64,000 nucleotides of DNA, from positions 310,001 to 374,000 of the forward strand of contig OZ037923.1 in NCBI GenBank assembly GCA_964035575.1, written 5' to 3'. The DNA is from Rhynchopus sp. YZ270_cl-10. Taxonomy: Eukaryota > Euglenozoa > Diplonemea > Diplonemida > Diplonemidae. The position numbers were made by a program, and so were the translations under genes. Shown here in pieces: positions 1 to 10,075 of the stretch. The notes below the pieces were generated by a model, which made no database searches, was not told the DNA's origin, and worked only from the letters and a program-made list of their open reading frames with translations. The stretch's first letter is position 1. Each line of letters starts with the position of its first letter.

Positions 1-751
1 ACATCCCCGATTTCACTGCCGTTTCCAGCCTGAGGTGGTGTTTTCTGTTCTTCTCCACATCGTGCTGCGGGAGTGCCGCCGCAGCCTGCGCCTCCTCACT
101 TCGTTTTATCATCAGCCTCGCCCGCGTCCTTCCCGCAAACGCCTTCGCATTCATCAACCCCTTCAGCCGAGCGAAGGTCTTCGTCATCATTGCACCCTCC
201 TCCCCCTCCTCCTCCCCCCCTTCCCCATCCCCCACACCCAAAAACAAATAGTCCCCATGGCTGTCACCTTCCGGGCGCACCATCACCTCTGCCCCCAACA
301 TCGAGGCGCCATTTTTTTCATTTGAATCCTCCCCTTCCTCTTTTACCTCCTCCCCCTCTTCCTCCGTTGCCGGAGGGGGTTCTGGATAGATGAAGACGTC
401 ACGGCGTTTGGGGGAGGATTTGTCTAGGCGGTCGAGGGTGATGTGGTTTTGAGGGTCGAGGAGGGAAAATGCCTTGTGTGCGTCGGTGAGGGCTGTGAGG
501 GTTGTGCCGATGTCGTGGCAGAGGGGGAGGTTGGGGTCGTGTTCTCGTAGGGCGGAGTGGTGACGAGAGAGCTCCTCGGTTGCGGAGTAGAAGGTGCGTT
601 GCAGCTCTGCCGTGCGCGAGAAGGTCTGCTCCAGAAGCACCCGCGCCTCATGGAGCTGCCGGTGCACCTGCTGCAGCTGTCTGTCGGCAGCGCTCAGATT
701 GACGTGCTGGCAGCACCACGGACACCAACGTCTTTCTTCCTCCTGCGGCAT
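1..751 (-). CDS. Acidic, probably coiled-coil protein with N-terminal CPWC motif (3' part outside window)
   Basis: On the minus strand an uninterrupted frame runs from an ATG at 751 to the left edge, giving about 250 residues with no stop. A TGA codon lies directly before this ATG in the same frame, which fixes the start. The protein begins MPQEEERRWCPWCCQH, so a CxxC pair (possibly metal-binding) sits at residues 10-13. A Gln/Leu/Arg-rich stretch at about 25-70 looks helical or coiled-coil. It is followed by a Pro/Glu-rich segment, a Gly/Glu-rich acidic segment, and then a basic, Ala-rich segment (around 200-245). Codon use is GC-rich, as in the neighbouring genes. I do not recognise a family. 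The C-terminus is outside the window. Confidence 0.6.
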   Translation of the reverse strand, partial: MPQEEERRWCPWCCQHVNLSAADRQLQQVHRQLHEARVLLEQTFSRTAELQRTFYSATEELSRHHSALREHDPNLPLCHDIGTTLTALTDAHKAFSLLDPQNHITLDRLDKSSPKRRDVFIYPEPPPATEEEGEEVKEEGEDSNEKNGASMLGAEVMVRPEGDSHGDYLFLGVGDGEGGEEEGEEGAMMTKTFARLKGLMNAKAFAGRTRARLMIKRSEEAQAAAALPQHDVEKNRKHHLRLETAVKSGM

Positions 752-2106
752 TCATGACCAAAAGAAAAAAAAGAAAGACTTCTGGAGAAAACCAAATATG
801 AGGGGGAGAATGTCCAAGGGAGTTCTGAGTACGAGGGAGGATTTTGTTGAGGGGTGGATCCGCGGAATAAAAGAAGGGAAAAAAGTGAGGGGGGTATTGA
901 TTTTTCCACATGGGTGATTCACACATAGTGGAGTTTAACCATTTCTCTTTGTTGTGTTTTGTTTTTGTTTTTTTTTTGAGGTGCTTCCTGACTCACGCAA
1001 CATCACACGGGAGGTGGGGGGGTGGAATGCTTGAGGTGGTCCTTCAGCAGCCTGCGCACTGCGAGGCTTTTCACTGTGCGATGACCTTCCCCTCTCACGA
1101 CCCCTCCCCTCCCCCTGTTCCTCGACTTCCAGATGGCGTCGCCAACCACGAGGCCAGCCTTCATGGCAGGACTACTCCTCCCATGCCATTCTAAGGCACA
1201 CACAGTTGTCCTACGCTCCTCGTAATGCCCCGTAGTTCAGGAAGTGGAACAAATAGGTATCAAAACACTGGGCAAATGTTCCACTTTTAAGAAGTACACA
1301 TGTCGTCCTACGCTCCTCGTATAAAAAATTATAGACCGTACCAATGTTCGACCTTAGGATTTTTCAGGAAGTTCGGCCTTTTTTACGGTCGAACATTTTT
1401 ACGAAACACACATACCGGAACACTGGGAAAATGTTCCACTTTTAAAAAAATGACTCACGAATTGATGTCGAAAGGTATGCACAAAAAAGACATCAGCTCC
1501 CCACGGAGGCTCAAATTTTACTTGAAATACAACAGCCCTCTGAACAGTGTATCTGAAGAAATTAAAATTTGATGAATTTGTGTGCCTGCATTATTTTTAA
1601 ATGAAACTTCTCAACAGGAAGCCTTCAATGTGTTAGAAAAGACGTTCCGAAAAAGATTACTACCAAAAAAACTTAAGCAAAGAGGCAGTACCAGTGTCGC
1701 GGCTCACCGATAACCCACCGCGTAGTCAGCGTCACGCCTACCTCGGTAGGTTACAGCGAAAAAATAATATTTACCATGGTCGAAACAAAACAAAGTTGAC
1801 TTCACATAGAACATCCCTCTCGTGAACAGTGTACCTTGGTACATGAACCGCAAAAGAGAAGCTGAAAGTGGAAACGTCTCACCGAAGAAAAACCAAAAAA
1901 TACAGAACAGAATATAAACCAGAACGTATGAACAGAAAAAGGCAGGCAGGATTTATTTATTTATTTTTTCGTTTTCGTTTTTTTGAATAAAATTTCAAAA
2001 AAAAAAAAAGAGTGTTGGAAGATGACCCTTAAGCCTCACGGTTGCTCACCTTTCCTTAAAATCGGGGGCTAAGTGCGGGGAATAAGCAACCACCAAAAAA
2101 AATATA
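752..2106. other. Intergenic stretch with degenerate R1 and R2 repeat copies
   Basis: No convincing gene is present. A 66-codon minus-strand frame at 1003-1203 has a coding-like middle (MKAGLVVGDAIWKSR) and could be an orphan exon, but nothing supports it further. A degenerate copy of the R1 repeat lies at about 1519-1552, a further R1-like core near 1800-1838, and an R2-like copy at about 2011-2056. The rest is AT-rich with A and T runs. Confidence 0.4.
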
Positions 2107-3232
2107 CCGTAGTCGGAAAAATGTTGTAACGGAATAATGTTGTAACGCTGGAAAAAATGGCCCAGCGTTACAACATTATTCCGTTACAACATTTTTTTGG
2201 GGTTTATTTTTGTCTTAGGGATTTTTGCTGGTGCGGGGGTGGTTTTTGAAAAGAAAAATCTTGTGCCTCTGACGGTGGTGAAAAAAGGGCGGGGGGCGGG
2301 GGGATGATGTTTTTTTTTTTTTTTTTTGGTGTTGTTCAACTTAGCCGTAGGCTCGACTTTTTTTGTTCCACATCAAACTGGACAGGGCAAGGGGGGTACG
2401 TTTACTATGCACATGAAAAGCACTTGGTCCGAGCGAAGCACGGGCCAGACGTCTTACAATCTGTACAGTGCCGGTTAGTTAGAACGAGGCACAAAAGTGA
2501 ACAAAACTAGAGATGGATTGTTATTGTCATCAGCACGGTCAGCACCATTGACAATTGAGGAAAAATGAGTATTAACATGGGAGAGGCAGGGGAGAAAACA
2601 GACTGTCCAGTCAGTGTGGTTTTACTTAGTGTTCCAGTTTGGTACCCAGCTGGTTCTGGAGGGGTGGGGATGTTTTCTTTTTACAATACGAAGTAAGCCA
2701 GCGTCCTGTTCAGGTCGCCAGCCCTGTCCCGGCAGGCTTGTCCGATCTGCCGCCGCTCCTCGAGGGAAAAAGACTTCCCCTTTCCCGCTCGCGTGCTGCT
2801 TGCAGCGCTGACCTCATTTGCGACAGCACGAGATGTGCTGTCGTCTAGCCCCACTGCGCTTGCGGCGCTACCAGCAAGGAACGCCAGGTTGGGGGCATCT
2901 CCTCCTTCCGAAACAGGCTCGTGGGGATTGCGGCGCTTGCAGAATTGGGCTAATCCCATTTGTTTCATTTTTTATTTGGGTGAGGGGTGGGGGAGGACGT
3001 CGAAAAACCTGAAACACTAATTATCGGCTTGAAATTGGGGTGTGGTGTGTGAGGTTGGGGATTATGCCGACTGTTCCAAAAAAAATCCCTAAGACAAAGT
3101 TCACCCCAGTCATAAAAATGTTGTAACGGAATAAAGTTACAACTTCCCGCGATCCGCAGCGTTACAACATTATTCCGTTACAACATTTTTACGTTCCAAC
3201 ATTTTTACGTTGCAACATTTTTCCGACTACGG
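2107..3232. mobile_element. 1.13 kb DNA transposon with TA target duplication and long terminal inverted repeats
   Basis: The left end reads CCGTAGTCGGAAAAATGTTG and the right end is its near-perfect reverse complement. TA dinucleotides flank both ends (2105-2106 and 3233-3234). The shared sequence continues inwards through GTAACGGAATAATGTTGTAA on both sides. The right end carries two extra diverged copies of the AAAAATGTTG motif. The left end is followed by its own inverted copy, so 2117-2196 alone can form a hairpin. A TA duplication with long inverted repeats is typical of Tc1/mariner-like elements. No transposase is visible, so the element is probably non-autonomous. The superfamily assignment is inference from the TA duplication alone. 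Confidence 0.72.
2681..2968 (-). CDS. Small ORF inside the TA-flanked transposon
   Basis: This is a 95-residue frame starting MKQMGLAQFCKRRNP. It is GC-rich compared with the surrounding A/T-rich DNA and has an Ala/Ser-rich middle and a basic SLEERRQIGQ segment. It lies wholly within the inverted-repeat element, so it could be a captured host fragment or a remnant of the element's own gene. No family was recognised. There is no transposase signature such as a DDE or DDD triad. Confidence 0.3.
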   Translation of the reverse strand: MKQMGLAQFCKRRNPHEPVSEGGDAPNLAFLAGSAASAVGLDDSTSRAVANEVSAASSTRAGKGKSFSLEERRQIGQACRDRAGDLNRTLAYFVL

Positions 3233-3238
3233 TAGTTC

Positions 3239-3943
3239 ACTTGAAATACAAAGCCCTCTCGTGACAGTGTGGGAGATCAAGAAGAAAAGTTTATAAGATG
3301 ACCCTAAGCCTCTCGTGTTCAGTCACCTTTAATAAAATGCAATTTGGATACAGGCACGCCCTTAGCATACATGATGTAGAGTACCTCAACATCGAACAAA
3401 CCCCACTTTGTTTTTGTCACAAAAAGGGAAATTGAAACCCACTCCATAAATAAAACGGAGGAGCACATCCGAAAGCCCTTCATATCAGCTGAAGAACATG
3501 AGAGTTGTGGTGATGCACACTGGCTTGTTTATGTCACTCTCCCTACCACACACCCATCCCCCCTACCAACTGGAAGCAAACGCAAACGCAAAAGCAAACA
3601 CGATGAACGCCGTATACTTGAAAAACTTGATCCACCCCTGCAAAAAGTATTTCAACATAATATATTATGCAATCAATAAAATTGATAGCATAGGAGGAGG
3701 GATCAACAACAAAATGTTCCCATCTTCTTCCCAGCAAAAAAGAAAAGCAGATGTGGCACCAAAAGGTGTGCTGAAAGAGTGGCTTGATCCCATTTACTGA
3801 GCTCCACCGAATACCCAAAGACGTGCCCGTACCGCAAACACGGTGAACGCCAACGGGCCTCAGCAACTCCGCATATTTGCCACAATAAAAAAAAAAGAAA
3901 AGTTTATAAGATGACCCTAAGCCTCTCGTGCTTAGTCACCTTA
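3239..3943. repeat. Cluster of short dispersed repeats R1 and R2
   Basis: An R1 copy (core GAAATACAAAGCCCTCTCGT) lies at about 3239-3270. R2 copies (core TTATAAGATGACCCTAAGCC, then CTCTCGTG and TTAGTCACCTT) lie at about 3286-3331 and 3899-3943. R1 and R2 both contain a CTCTCGTG block and both end near an ACCTT. The DNA between the two R2 copies has only short frames without support. Confidence 0.6.
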
Positions 3944-4268
3944 GAAAAAAAAAACACTGCAAATACACATACGAAGTGCAGGACCACTTTTGTTGCGCCC
4001 CACCCCACCCCCGTGACCCCCACCACGAAGAGGAGGCACATGCTGAATAAAACAAAACCAACCAGAACATAGCCAAACATAACTCACATTTTGCACCCTT
4101 CCCCAGGATACGCGAAAAAAGCACCGATCCCTGTCAGGCCAAAACAAACAACATATCACATCATAAGGCTAAGGCGGTGGACAGAATTTTTGAAACCTCG
4201 CGAGTTTTGAAAAACTGAAAAACTATCCAGGTCCACACACACCAAGGGGATCTATCGATCCCTTATAA

Positions 4269-4916
4269 TTATTCCAAGATTGATCCTAATGGGAGGACCT
4301 CCATCTCGCGGTCGTAATCCGATCCACGCTGAGACGTGTTTCGCCTTGTGAACACTTTGTTAGTCGGCACTCCGTGGCGCACGGTGAGGATCATGCCTAA
4401 GAGGAGAGCGACCCAGAGGCAGTTGTACACCCACATCATGCTGTTCACGGTGTCCGTCACGTCGTTGACCGATGCGCAGGCGGGGATGACAAGGTGGGGG
4501 CCACCAGTAACCGGAGGACCATGCGAGGGGACGCAGTTCCACACAAACGTGAAGACAAAGAGCAGCGAGTACACGTACACCATCTGGTCGTAGATCAGCA
4601 GCTGCACAATGTTTTCCTCCATGCTCTGAGGCTTGGCTCCGCTGTGTGTTGCAATCGAGGAAACCGGCGACTTCTTCTTCCCACGCACAATCACCACCAG
4701 CTTGAACGCAAGATTCGACAGAAAGAAGACACTGATAATGCAGCCAAACGTTGTGTACAGCAGCCACGACCGTGGTCGTGAGCAACGCACCCCATTCCTG
4801 TCCACCTGCAACCCCGACACAGCGACGCCTGCAATGGCCACTAGCAGCGGGATGCACAGTACCAACACCCCAAACCCTGCACGGTGCAATACATTCAGCT
4901 CTCCGTGTGTAGACAT
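4269..4916 (-). CDS. Four-TM membrane protein of unknown family
   Basis: A 215-residue single-exon frame. Hydrophobic segments sit at about residues 15-35, 52-77, 112-129 and 159-179. A Lys-rich and Ser-rich loop at 79-100 probably faces the cytosol together with both tails. The loop between segments 3 and 4 contains Cys and a GPPVTGGP turn. The four-segment layout recalls tetraspanin-like or claudin-like proteins, but the CCG motif of tetraspanins is absent, so I leave the family open. The ATG is the first in the frame and lies about 55 bp downstream (in gene direction) of a pyrimidine-rich octamer satellite, which therefore forms part of the 5' flank or leader. Confidence 0.72.
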   Translation of the reverse strand: MSTHGELNVLHRAGFGVLVLCIPLLVAIAGVAVSGLQVDRNGVRCSRPRSWLLYTTFGCIISVFFLSNLAFKLVVIVRGKKKSPVSSIATHSGAKPQSMEENIVQLLIYDQMVYVYSLLFVFTFVWNCVPSHGPPVTGGPHLVIPACASVNDVTDTVNSMMWVYNCLWVALLLGMILTVRHGVPTNKVFTRRNTSQRGSDYDREMEVLPLGSILE

Positions 4917-4970
4917 GTTTCCTGTGGGATGTGAGGTGGGGTGGAGGGGGTGAGAGAGAGAGAGAGGGGT

Positions 4971-5242
4971 GAGGGGGTGAGGGGGTGAGGGGGTGAGGGG
5001 GTGAGGGGGTGAGGGGGTGAGGGGGTGAGGGGGTGAGGGGGTGAGGGGGTGAGGGGGTGAGGGGGTGAGGGGGTGAGGGGGTGAGGGGGTGAGGGGGTGA
5101 GGGGGTGAGGGGGTGAGGGGGTGAGGGGGTGTGGGGGTGTGGGGGTGTGGGGGTGTGGGGGTGTGGGGGTGTGGGGGTGTGGGGGTGTGGGGGTGTGGGG
5201 GTGTGGGGGTGTGGGGGTGTGGGGGTGTGGGGGTGTGGGGGT
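4971..5242. repeat. Octamer satellite: (GAGGGGGT)20 followed by (GTGGGGGT)14
   Basis: Twenty tandem GAGGGGGT units at 4971-5130 switch abruptly to fourteen GTGGGGGT units at 5131-5242, with no mixed units seen. The plus strand is G-rich and could form quadruplexes. On the sense strand of the downstream gene the array is C/T-rich and lies just upstream of the ATG at 4916, where a trans-splicing pyrimidine tract could be expected. Confidence 0.95.
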
Positions 5243-6290
5243 ATCTAACGCAGTTGAATGCTCCAGAACCTATAAAAGAAGGAATTGCTGAAGAACGCTC
5301 TGCGTATTTGGGCTGAGGGGATGTTGTGTCAAAGACGGCTTTTACATATTTGATGGAAATGCTCTGAAAAAGAGGGCCATCTGATTCTCAGATATCTAAC
5401 GCAGTTGAATGCTCCAGAACCTACAAAAGAAGGAATTGCTGAAGAACGCTCTGCGTGGGGGGTTGTGCATGAGGCGCCGAGTAACTGGCGAGGGACCGTT
5501 CTTGCGAGTGCGGAACCCGGTGCGTGGGTGGACTGGTGGAGCTCCCTGTGGGAGCTTCTTGCCTGTCTGCGCCAGTCGCACCCCTGCTGGGTAGCCGAGG
5601 CACCTGAGTGGGGGGGTTGTTTGTGACCTTTGCGGTTCTGGCCTCGTGGGTTTTGTTTTGGTAGTGAAAAGGGATGCTGCTGGCAACCTTGTGCACAGGC
5701 ACTTCTCATCATATGAACATGAACGTATCTAACGCAGTTGAATGCTCCAGAACCTACAAAAGAAGGAATTGCTGAAGAACGCTCTGCGTGTTGTGTTTTT
5801 GGCAGTGACAAGGGATGCTGCTAGCAACGTTGTGCACGGTTGAGATATGTAACATGCAATACTCACTCAACCTGCGCTTCTCATCATATGAACATGAACG
5901 TATCTAACGCAGTTGAATGCTCCAGAACCTACAGAGGAAGGAATTGCTGAAGAACGCTCTACGTATTTGGGCTAAGGGCATGTTGTGTCAAAGACGGCTT
6001 CCACACATTTGATGGCAATGCTGTGAAAAAAAGGGCCATCTGCTTCCCAGATATCTAACGCAGTTGAATGCTCCAGAACCTACAAAAGAAGGAATTGCTG
6101 AAGAACGCTCTGCGTGTTGTGTTTTTGGCAGTGAAAAGGGATGCTGCTGGCAACGTTGTGCACGGTTGAGATATGTACCATGCAATACTCACTCAACCTG
6201 CGCTTCTCATCATATGAACATGAACGTATCTAACGCAGTTGAATGCTCCAGAACCTACAAAAGAAGGAATTGCTGAAGAACGCTCTGCGT
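5241..6290. repeat. Six copies of a 65-bp core with two alternating spacer types
   Basis: The core starts TATCTAACGCAGTTGAATGC and ends near GAAGAACGCTCTGCGT. Copies begin at about 5241, 5392, 5725, 5900, 6050 and 6225. Spacers 1-2 and 4-5 are alike (start-to-start about 150 bp, containing TGTGTCAAAGACGGCTT). Spacers 3-4 and 5-6 are alike (about 175 bp, containing GGGATGCTGCT and TTCTCATCATATGAACATG). Spacer 2-3 is a longer form (333 bp) of the second type with an extra GC-rich insert. This is a higher-order tandem array. Frames across it are not conserved between copies, so it is not coding. Confidence 0.9.
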
Positions 6291-6733
6291 ACCTACACAC
6301 AGCCGAACCCATCTAACACCCCCCCAATAAAACCCTCAACAAGAAAACTCAAAAAAAAAACCCCTCCTTTTTTTTAAAACCGAACATCTATGGTATTCTA
6401 TTTTCCTCCACACACGCACAACACCTTTTCTTCACACAACAATAATATTATTCTAGACCACGTCAGCAGAAGACACACTGTCCTTCCTGCACCATCATCT
6501 TCCTACACCCTCCCTACCACCCTCCTTTTAACACACACTACTTATGTATGAGCAGAAAGCATCGCATCGTTCACTCTCACCCCCAACGGGTGTGGAAGCA
6601 TGTCAAAACGTCAAAAACAACTACAAAGAAAGGGGGTGGGGGTGAGGGAACGACACTTTTTCTTTTCTAACCCATATTCTAGCCACCATACACACCACCT
6701 CCTCCTCCTCCTCCTCTCCTATAAAAACCCTTG
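6291..6733. other. Intergenic, no feature seen
   Basis: A/C-rich DNA between the tandem array and the stop of the next gene. A (CTC)n microsatellite lies near 6700-6718, close to the 3' end of that gene. No gene was found. Confidence 0.5.
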
Positions 6734-8095
6734 CTAGTACGAGTAGGTAGGCCTCTGCTCGGGCACATCCGGCAGATGGCTCCAATCACGGTCCCTCGCA
6801 ATGAAGTGCAGCCCCGAGGAACTGGACGAACGGGGCACCCCTGCTGTTGACACCCCCTCCCCTACAGCACCATGCCGAGACGCATCCGACACAAAGTGGT
6901 GTACATGCCGCACTACAGGAACCTCACGCTCCTTATACGTCATTACTGGAGAACGCGGTTGACCCCACGAAGGCAACGGCGCAGCAACTGGAGCCGCCAT
7001 CGGCGTCGGCGCAGCAGAAACAGAACCAGAAGCAGACACTGAAACCGGCCCCGCCTCCTTCCTCGAACCCGACGGCGCCCGCACCACAACACGCCGTTCA
7101 CTCGGCGCCCTCTCCACCCCCTCCCTCCTCCTCTCCGGGGACGTCGTATACCTCCCTACCCTCGCATAGTGTATCACCTGCGGCATGCTTCCATGCACAC
7201 CAGACGCATCCCACCCTTCACTCCCTGAGCGCACCATTTCATTTGCAACCTTGGGCACATCACTGTCACCCCATATGTCATTATTGTTCAATACCCATGG
7301 GGCAACCGGAGGGCGTTTTGGTGATGAAGAACGCCTCGTATGAATAGAAGCATTTGAGGTGGAATGCAACACAGCCTGCGGTGGGGTGCGTGGAGGGGAT
7401 GTCACCACCCTTGCCTTCGGAAGAACCGATTTCACCGAACCTCTCAACGGTGGATGCGGGATGCTCCGAGGTGGGGGAGCCTTTGCTGGAGATACCCTCA
7501 CCCCTCCTCCTCCTCCTCCTCCTCCTCCTCCTCCTCCCCCTGGAGTTATAGACGCACCACACCCTCCGCAGAACCGTGCCAGCATCTCCGTCGTCTGTCC
7601 GCAATGTGGACAAAACGGAAGTGTCGTCTCCTCACGCTCCGGAGACCGTGACGCCATTCGATTCCGCTCTGGTGAAGACGGTTCTGGGTATAGCGGGGTT
7701 ACCTTAACAGAAAGGTACAGCGAGGAGGGTTTGCTTCCGGGGGTGACGGCGGTGAGTTTTAGTTCTTTGGATTGGTCATGATTGGAGAGGATGTTTTTCA
7801 GGTCGGTTGGAGGAAGTAAAAGCGCGGCTTCTGTCAGAGTTTCGTCAGTTTCAACAGCAACGACCCGAAGCTGTGCGGCAAACCCTCTCGCAAGCTGCAC
7901 ACCATAACGAAACTTTCCGTTCCACGAACAGCAGCCGCGGATAATCTTTTTATCGGCAGTTTGCTGCGCATATGGTGCCCCTACCACGTCAAGCACAACA
8001 CGCATCCGTTCGCACCCTCTCCCCAACGACGTGACCCCTTCTATACGATGCACCACCAAACCCACAGACACATTCTGCGGGTCAGCTTCTGACAT
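6734..8095 (-). CDS. C2-like N-terminal domain, zinc ribbon, poly-Gly and long disordered tail
   Basis: A 453-residue single-exon protein. Residues 8-135 form a compact beta-rich region with a pattern like a C2 domain (VGLVVHRIEGV, then alternating strands up to LYLSVKVTPL). This is a fold guess only. A zinc ribbon follows, with Cys at 162, 165, 176 and 179 (FCPHCGQ...FCGGCG). A run of Gly encoded by a GGA/GGT microsatellite comes next. The remaining 250 residues are Pro/Ser/Arg-rich and probably disordered. The layout suggests an adaptor or a membrane- or nucleic-acid-binding protein, without a known family. The start is the first ATG of the frame. Confidence 0.75.
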   Translation of the reverse strand: MSEADPQNVSVGLVVHRIEGVTSLGRGCERMRVVLDVVGAPYAQQTADKKIIRGCCSWNGKFRYGVQLARGFAAQLRVVAVETDETLTEAALLLPPTDLKNILSNHDQSKELKLTAVTPGSKPSSLYLSVKVTPLYPEPSSPERNRMASRSPEREETTLPFCPHCGQTTEMLARFCGGCGASITPGGGGGGGGGGGGGVRVSPAKAPPPRSIPHPPLRGSVKSVLPKARVVTSPPRTPPQAVLHSTSNASIHTRRSSSPKRPPVAPWVLNNNDIWGDSDVPKVANEMVRSGSEGWDASGVHGSMPQVIHYARVGRYTTSPERRREGVERAPSERRVVVRAPSGSRKEAGPVSVSASGSVSAAPTPMAAPVAAPLPSWGQPRSPVMTYKEREVPVVRHVHHFVSDASRHGAVGEGVSTAGVPRSSSSSGLHFIARDRDWSHLPDVPEQRPTYSY

Positions 8096-8376
8096 TATCT
8101 CATGAATATGACAACAAAAATGAACACTAAAAAAGTACCTGAACAGAAAGGGGGTGAGGTGAGGGAGGTAATGGTGCTGTGATGTATTTTGATGTATTTT
8201 GCGTATTCCAATGGGCTCCCATCACAATACTGCCACCATTCGGGGGAGATGAGCATTTGGCAAACACTGCAAACAACTGTCAGGCATACCGAGCAAGCTT
8301 TTTTACCCTTATGCTCTCCGTGAGATTTCTGTTCTCACTGAGCTTGCCTTAGGACACCTGCGTTAATGTGTAACAG

Positions 8377-8825
8377 ATGTGCCGCCCCAGCCCAAACTCC
8401 CCACCTGACCGAAAACCTGAGTTTACAAAGGACATCGAGTACACTTTTGAGAACGGTACTTTCATGATTAAAAATGAAGCTTTCATATGCAAAGAATTGG
8501 CAAGGGCGCACGAGTGTGAGTTAAAAGCTCATTCCTGCCTGTCCTGGGAAGAAGAGACCCCGAAGGAACTTTGAATGTAACAAGCTGGATGGAAGACCTT
8601 CGCGAAGCAACAAAAAAAAAATGCTGCAAATGTTTTTTTATAGCACAAACACCACCTGGGAACAGTGGCAGAGCAACAAAAAGAACTAAGACAAAGCTAT
8701 GGGACACCAAAGACCAAGTAGAATACAGTTACGACTGCGGTACCTTTGAATCTACAGCCCCATGGAACTATAGGGCCCACAACGTCATCGATGACACACA
8801 CACCCGGACAGGGGTGGTTGCGTGA
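8377..8825 (+). pseudogene. Plus-strand coding-like remnant, unassigned
   Basis: Two short plus-strand frames (8377-8574 and 8571-8825) overlap by one codon. Each contains a similar phrase (EYTFENGTF and EYSYDCGTF), which suggests a repeated module. They run against the strand of all real genes here. The family is unknown and the tract looks like a broken relic. The rest of the 8096-9047 gap shows nothing else. Confidence 0.25.
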
Positions 8826-9047
8826 TAAGATACGGTACGGTGACTAACTCATAAGGGAATAGGAGGCCCTACAAGGAAAAACTGTAAGGCGCACAACAAG
8901 GAAGAAGAAAAAAGAAATGGCGAGAATCGAAAAGATATCTCAAATCCCCTACTTTTGTTTTTTTGTGTTTTTGACCCTTCTGTTAGAGAGTTGCTCTGTC
9001 AGGCCTTTTAGTTATGTTTTCAATTATTATTATTTTGTCATTTTCTT

Positions 9048-9344
9048 TCACTGCAGGCGCTTCGTCACAGCAGAGGTGACTACGGAGACAAGACGGAGGG
9101 CTGAGGAGGAAACAGCTTTAATGGTGTACGTACCTGACAGGCCGAGGGCAAGGGTAACCCACATTGAGGTGGTCGACTTGAGTGCGCCCTGTTTGCCCAA
9201 ATATCGTGCCAGCGCGAAACACACGAAGGACATCATCAGAGTGACCTTACACCGCGCCAGGCTGCCAATGGCACACCCCACCCCCGCACCCAACACACAC
9301 GCGTAGACCTCGCTGAAGGGCATCAGTGTCACGTTGTGTGACAT
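9048..9344 (-). CDS. Small hydrophobic membrane protein
   Basis: A 98-residue frame with hydrophobic segments at about 12-28 (AGVGCAIGS), 34-47 and 60-72. The Gly-rich first segment recalls small mitochondrial or FUN14-type membrane proteins, but the similarity is too weak to name a family. A possible 33-nt in-frame intron (GTACGT...TCAG) near its middle would remove 11 residues without changing the frame. Its donor differs from the GTATG of all firm introns here, so I keep the unspliced reading. Confidence 0.5.
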   Translation of the reverse strand: MSHNVTLMPFSEVYACVLGAGVGCAIGSLARCKVTLMMSFVCFALARYLGKQGALKSTTSMWVTLALGLSGTYTIKAVSSSALRLVSVVTSAVTKRLQ

Positions 9345-9647
9345 TTTTTTATCTCACTTTGTGTACCCTTTTCCTTCAATTCTCAGCACATTGCTTAAAA
9401 GGACCCCATATACCTAGTGGAGAGTAGATGGGGGGAGAGGGTTTACTGTGGATATCGTGATTTTGTATTTTGCAGTTCGAAAGTAACATTTTTTTGACCT
9501 TGAAAAACAAAGCCGTCTTCTCGAAGACAGTATAATTGGAGAAGGAAAAAAAGAGATGAATGGGAAAACGGCGAGTTGCGTGGGAGTACGTTGGAGAGAG
9601 AGAGACAAAAGAAAGAAGAGTGAAGAATTTGAAGAAGTCGTACCCCT

Positions 9648-9779
9648 TCTAGACATACCTAGAAAGCGAATATGATATCCGGCCTATATTCGGATCCGAA
9701 TATCGTATTCGGATCCGAATATAGGCCGAATATCCGAATATAGGGCGAATATGATATTCGCTTTCTAGGTATGTCTAGA
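9648..9779. mobile_element. 132-bp foldback element (near-perfect palindrome)
   Basis: The sequence starts TCTAGACATACCTAGAAAGC and ends with its exact reverse complement. The arms are rich in CGAATA and GGATCCGAATA motifs and meet near 9714, leaving almost no loop. It is a miniature inverted-repeat or foldback element with no coding capacity. The target duplication is hidden because the ends are themselves palindromic (TCTAGA). Confidence 0.85.
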
Positions 9780-9796
9780 GGAGGTTGTGTGCAAAA

Positions 9797-10075
9797 TCAG
9801 GGAATGTCTTCCACTGTTACGATGGCCCAACCAGACATTCGTTCACGCTTATCGAGAGGAGACATCCCAGAGTCATGTGTTCCCTTTGCCTTCCACATAC
9901 TGCGGACTAACTCTTGGAGGACCTTAACCAGAGATAACTGCTCTGCGATGGCACAACAGTGGGGAGCGGAAAAGGGGGTCAACTGCATCCTCTCTTTCCA
10001 CACAATTAAGCGGCAACTCCCCATTTGGGTTGGAATCGGAGTGGAATGTTTTTTCAGACTGAAGAAAGGAATCAT
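9797..10075 (-). CDS. Orphan 92-aa frame, doubtful
   Basis: A minus-strand frame with a coding-like second half (LVKVLQELVRSMWKAKGTHD, then SPLDKRERMSGWAIVTVEDIP). It lies between the foldback element and a purine-rich stretch. No family was recognised. It is on the strand of the real genes but lacks a clear upstream AG acceptor, and it may be an exon relic. The remaining DNA up to 10597 is low-complexity. Confidence 0.22.
   Translation of the reverse strand: MIPFFSLKKHSTPIPTQMGSCRLIVWKERMQLTPFSAPHCCAIAEQLSLVKVLQELVRSMWKAKGTHDSGMSPLDKRERMSGWAIVTVEDIP

Noticed and set aside
5466-5640. Possible tRNA or small structured RNA in the long spacer of the 65-bp-core array
   Set aside because: No box A/B match, no acceptor-stem pairing or T-loop consensus could be found by eye.
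9048-9344. 33-nt in-frame intron with GTACGT donor
   Set aside because: Shorter than any firm intron here and the donor departs from GTATG; the unspliced frame is equally good.
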